This document shows, piece after piece, positions 7,193 through 8,404 of a stretch of DNA of 8,404 nucleotides. This stretch comes from SAR324 cluster bacterium (GTDB lineage: Bacteria > Bdellovibrionota > UBA2361 > JAAZON01), in the NCBI GenBank assembly GCA_012797725.1, contig JAAZON010000523.1:1-8404 (forward strand), read 5' to 3'. A model generated the notes under the pieces. The model saw nothing but the letters and a program-made list of their open reading frames with translations. It made no database searches and had not been told where the DNA came from. Every line of letters starts with the position of its first letter. Positions within the stretch are counted from its first letter, which is position 1. A program made the position numbers and the translations under genes.

Positions 7193-8110
7193 GTTGCATG
7201 AATTGGCCGTTAATTTATCCGAACTATTTCTTCCCCGCCTTCGGCTAACTGCTTCACCGACTTCTGAGATTTCGATTCGGTTAGCGGAAAGAACAGAAAA
7301 CCAGTTAGCGGAGTCAGAAAGGCTGTTTTCAGTCTTACCCTGGTTATTGTCTACATATTTTGCGGAAGAAGATATAGAGACAAAAAACAAAGAAAGACAT
7401 AGGTGTAGCGAGGAGTTAAAGATAAAGAATTGTCAAAGAATTTTTAAGACTGGGAAAATGAATCAATGTGAATTGACGAGGCTCTATGGTCTACGTAGAG
7501 GAGCGATATGAGACACTGGTTGCAGGTTTATGGAACGATAAAGGTTTATGTAGCAATTACACCCATAATAGAGGCAGAAAACATATCCTTTGTGTGGAAG
7601 AGACCGACTATTTCCCTTGTTTAGGGAAAAGGACTTACTGATTAAGCACAAAAAACGCTTTAGAAAGACGACGTACTTAAATCACCAATATGCTCTATAG
7701 CACACAACTATATCAAAGACTTGGTAATAGACGACACAAATCAGGTATTTGTCTGTAGTATCACCTATGTGTCATTACGGACAGGGTTTGCCTAGCTGTT
7801 CCTTGTAACAGATGCTTATTAAAGAAAGATAGAGGGAGATTCTGGTATTTCATTAAGCTTTAATAAATCTAAGAAAGGCCCCAAGGAATAATTTTCCATT
7901 CTGACAGAGAAGTTGCCAATATTGTTGGCATCAATACATTGAACAATTAAACCAATATGGTCTTAGTTCGAGCATGACTAGGGAGTCTTACTGCTATCAA
8001 AATGCAATAAAAATTTACAGTACTAAGAGAAGACGCTGGAGTCTGAACCTTCAAACTCCCAATTTTGTTTACGCTCCCGCTGCTTAATAGGAATTATGTA
8101 GCCGTTTTAG
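7193..8110. other. Long gene-poor intergenic stretch
   Basis: No convincing gene is visible on either strand. Between 7512 and 8110 stops occur about as often as chance in the frames I translated. Two overlapping opposite-strand frames at 7166-7511 (74 and 105 codons) have no recognisable motif and neither has a clear ribosome site. Small perfect inverted repeats are scattered through it: TTTCCCT/AGGGAAA (7611-7629, 5-nt loop), ACAAAT/ATTTGT (7736-7752) and TGCCAA/TTGGCA (7914-7930). It may be regulatory DNA, an unrecognised RNA gene, or a gene decayed beyond recognition. Nothing in it identifies a tRNA, rRNA or insertion sequence. Confidence 0.5.
7240..7313. repeat. Cluster of three related 12-mers, one inverted
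   Basis: TTCGGCTAACTG (7240-7251) is an inverted near-copy (10 of 12) of both CGGTTAGCGGAA (7278-7289) and CAGTTAGCGGAG (7302-7313). The last two are direct repeats spaced exactly 24 nt apart and share GTTAGCGGA. The inverted copy could pair with either, forming alternative hairpins. The cluster lies about 50-120 bp upstream of the candidate alaS promoter, so binding sites for a regulator are one possibility; chance is another. Confidence 0.35.
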
Positions 8111-8207
8111 TCATTGCGAGGGTACATAGTGCCTGTGTGGCAATCTCTCGTGAAGTACTTATACATGAGATTGCCACGCCCCTTGCTACGCTCGGTGCTC
8201 GCAATCA
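8111..8207. repeat. Dispersed palindromic repeat (REP/MITE-like hairpin element)
   Basis: The outer arms are TCATTGCGAG (8111-8120) and CTCGCAATCA (8198-8207), complementary at 9 of 10 positions. The inner arms are GTGGCAATCTC (8137-8147) and GAGATTGCCAC (8167-8177), a perfect 11-bp inverted repeat around a 19-nt centre that itself holds the palindrome AAGTACTT (8153-8160). The segments between outer and inner arms differ (16 nt left, 20 nt right), so the element has partly decayed. The TCATTGCGAG / GTGGCAATCTC signature is one I recall as a high-copy intergenic hairpin repeat in many Gram-negative genomes. No transposase is present, so if mobile it would move in trans. It explains the coding-looking frame at 8065-8259. 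Confidence 0.7.
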
Positions 8208-8263
8208 CGTTAAAGTCTCTAACCTTACCCCTCCCCCCGAAAAACCGACACGGAATTAATAAC

Positions 8264-8404
8264 ATGTGGATATATCCCTCCCTTTATACTACTACTGATT
8301 GTAGACAGTATTTAGGACTTGATAGTAAGCCAGAGCAGCTGAGTCAGTTAGCAGCGAAGCGGACGGCAGAAAGTGGAAATGAAACGCCCCTGCCTTTAAG
8401 CTTC
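8264..8404 (+). CDS. Start of an unidentified ORF, partial (runs off right edge)
   Basis: From ATG 8264 the frame is open to the window end, 47 codons with no stop. GGA (8252-8254) lies 9 nt upstream as a weak Shine-Dalgarno. The frame stays open back to a TAG at 8108-8110, but those extra codons come from the palindromic repeat, so ATG 8264 is preferred over ATG 8165. The visible product starts MWIYPSLYTT, has a polar middle (LGLDSKPEQLSQLAAKRTAE, residues 18-37) and ends ETPLPLSF (40-47). That ending resembles the (P)LSFAQxRLWFL opening of NRPS condensation domains, but the diagnostic AQxR part lies outside the window. Without it the product is unidentified. No membrane segment or signal peptide is evident. 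Confidence 0.45.
   Translation, partial: MWIYPSLYTTTDCRQYLGLDSKPEQLSQLAAKRTAESGNETPLPLSF

Noticed and set aside
7278..7313. Direct repeats as a CRISPR array
   Set aside because: Only two imperfect 9-12-nt copies 24 nt apart, far too short and too few.
7166..7511. Opposing ORFs at 7166-7390 (minus) and 7194-7511 (plus)
   Set aside because: They overlap each other, the plus one starts at TTG, and neither has a recognisable motif; the minus one also covers the candidate alaS promoter. A real small gene is not excluded.
7960..7980. tRNA T-arm-like word AGTTCGAGCA
   Set aside because: No matching acceptor stem, D-arm or anticodon arm can be laid out around it.
7860..8096. Minus-strand run of semi-open codons as a decayed gene
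   Set aside because: Stops appear about as often as chance expects and the translation shows no family motif.
8065..8259. 64-codon plus-strand ORF
   Set aside because: Its centre is the translated palindromic repeat, a common source of false ORFs.

Overview
This AT-leaning window (roughly 40% G+C by eye) comes from a bacterial chromosome. An ADP-heptose-type glycosyltransferase (GT9), two proteins that look secreted and membrane-anchored, and a bacterial-type AlaRS suggest a Gram-negative (diderm) organism. I cannot name the phylum. A palindromic repeat of the TCATTGCGAG...CTCGCAATGA type near the right end is a kind I recall from many intracellular and uncultured Gram-negative lineages, which does not narrow it down.

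Layout from left to right. Positions 1-3467 are a minus-strand cluster, probably one operon read right to left. It starts with a signal-peptide plus C-terminal-TM protein with CARDB-like beta-sandwich features (2607-3467). Next is a GT9 glycosyltransferase that starts at TTG, only 3 nt after the previous stop (1485-2603). Last is a large polytopic membrane protein of the PTPS-related/GT-C-like type, cut by the left edge (1-1471). A 115-bp divergent intergenic region separates this cluster from a plus-strand gene (3583-4404), which encodes a clear paralogue of the first protein. That gene converges with alaS (4410-7088, minus), leaving 5 bp between the stop codons.

Upstream of alaS, 7089-8263 contains no convincing gene. 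It holds a perfect 8-bp hairpin in the presumed alaS leader, a weak promoter candidate, a cluster of three related 12-mers, several small hairpins, and a ~97-bp palindromic repeat at 8111-8207. At the right edge a plus-strand ORF starts at 8264 and runs out of the window. Its 47 visible residues end in a stretch that could be the beginning of an NRPS condensation domain, but this is weak.

How the genes may work together (inference): the GT9 enzyme and the polytopic protein probably act in making or exporting a cell-surface glycan. The two paralogous anchored beta-sandwich proteins are probably envelope partners, one in the glycan operon and one on its own divergent transcript. alaS is a complete housekeeping gene with no evident functional link. 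The most original feature is the head-to-head paralogous pair with a self-complementary -10-like element (AGTATACT) between them. I see no CRISPR array, tRNA, rRNA, transposase or phage gene.
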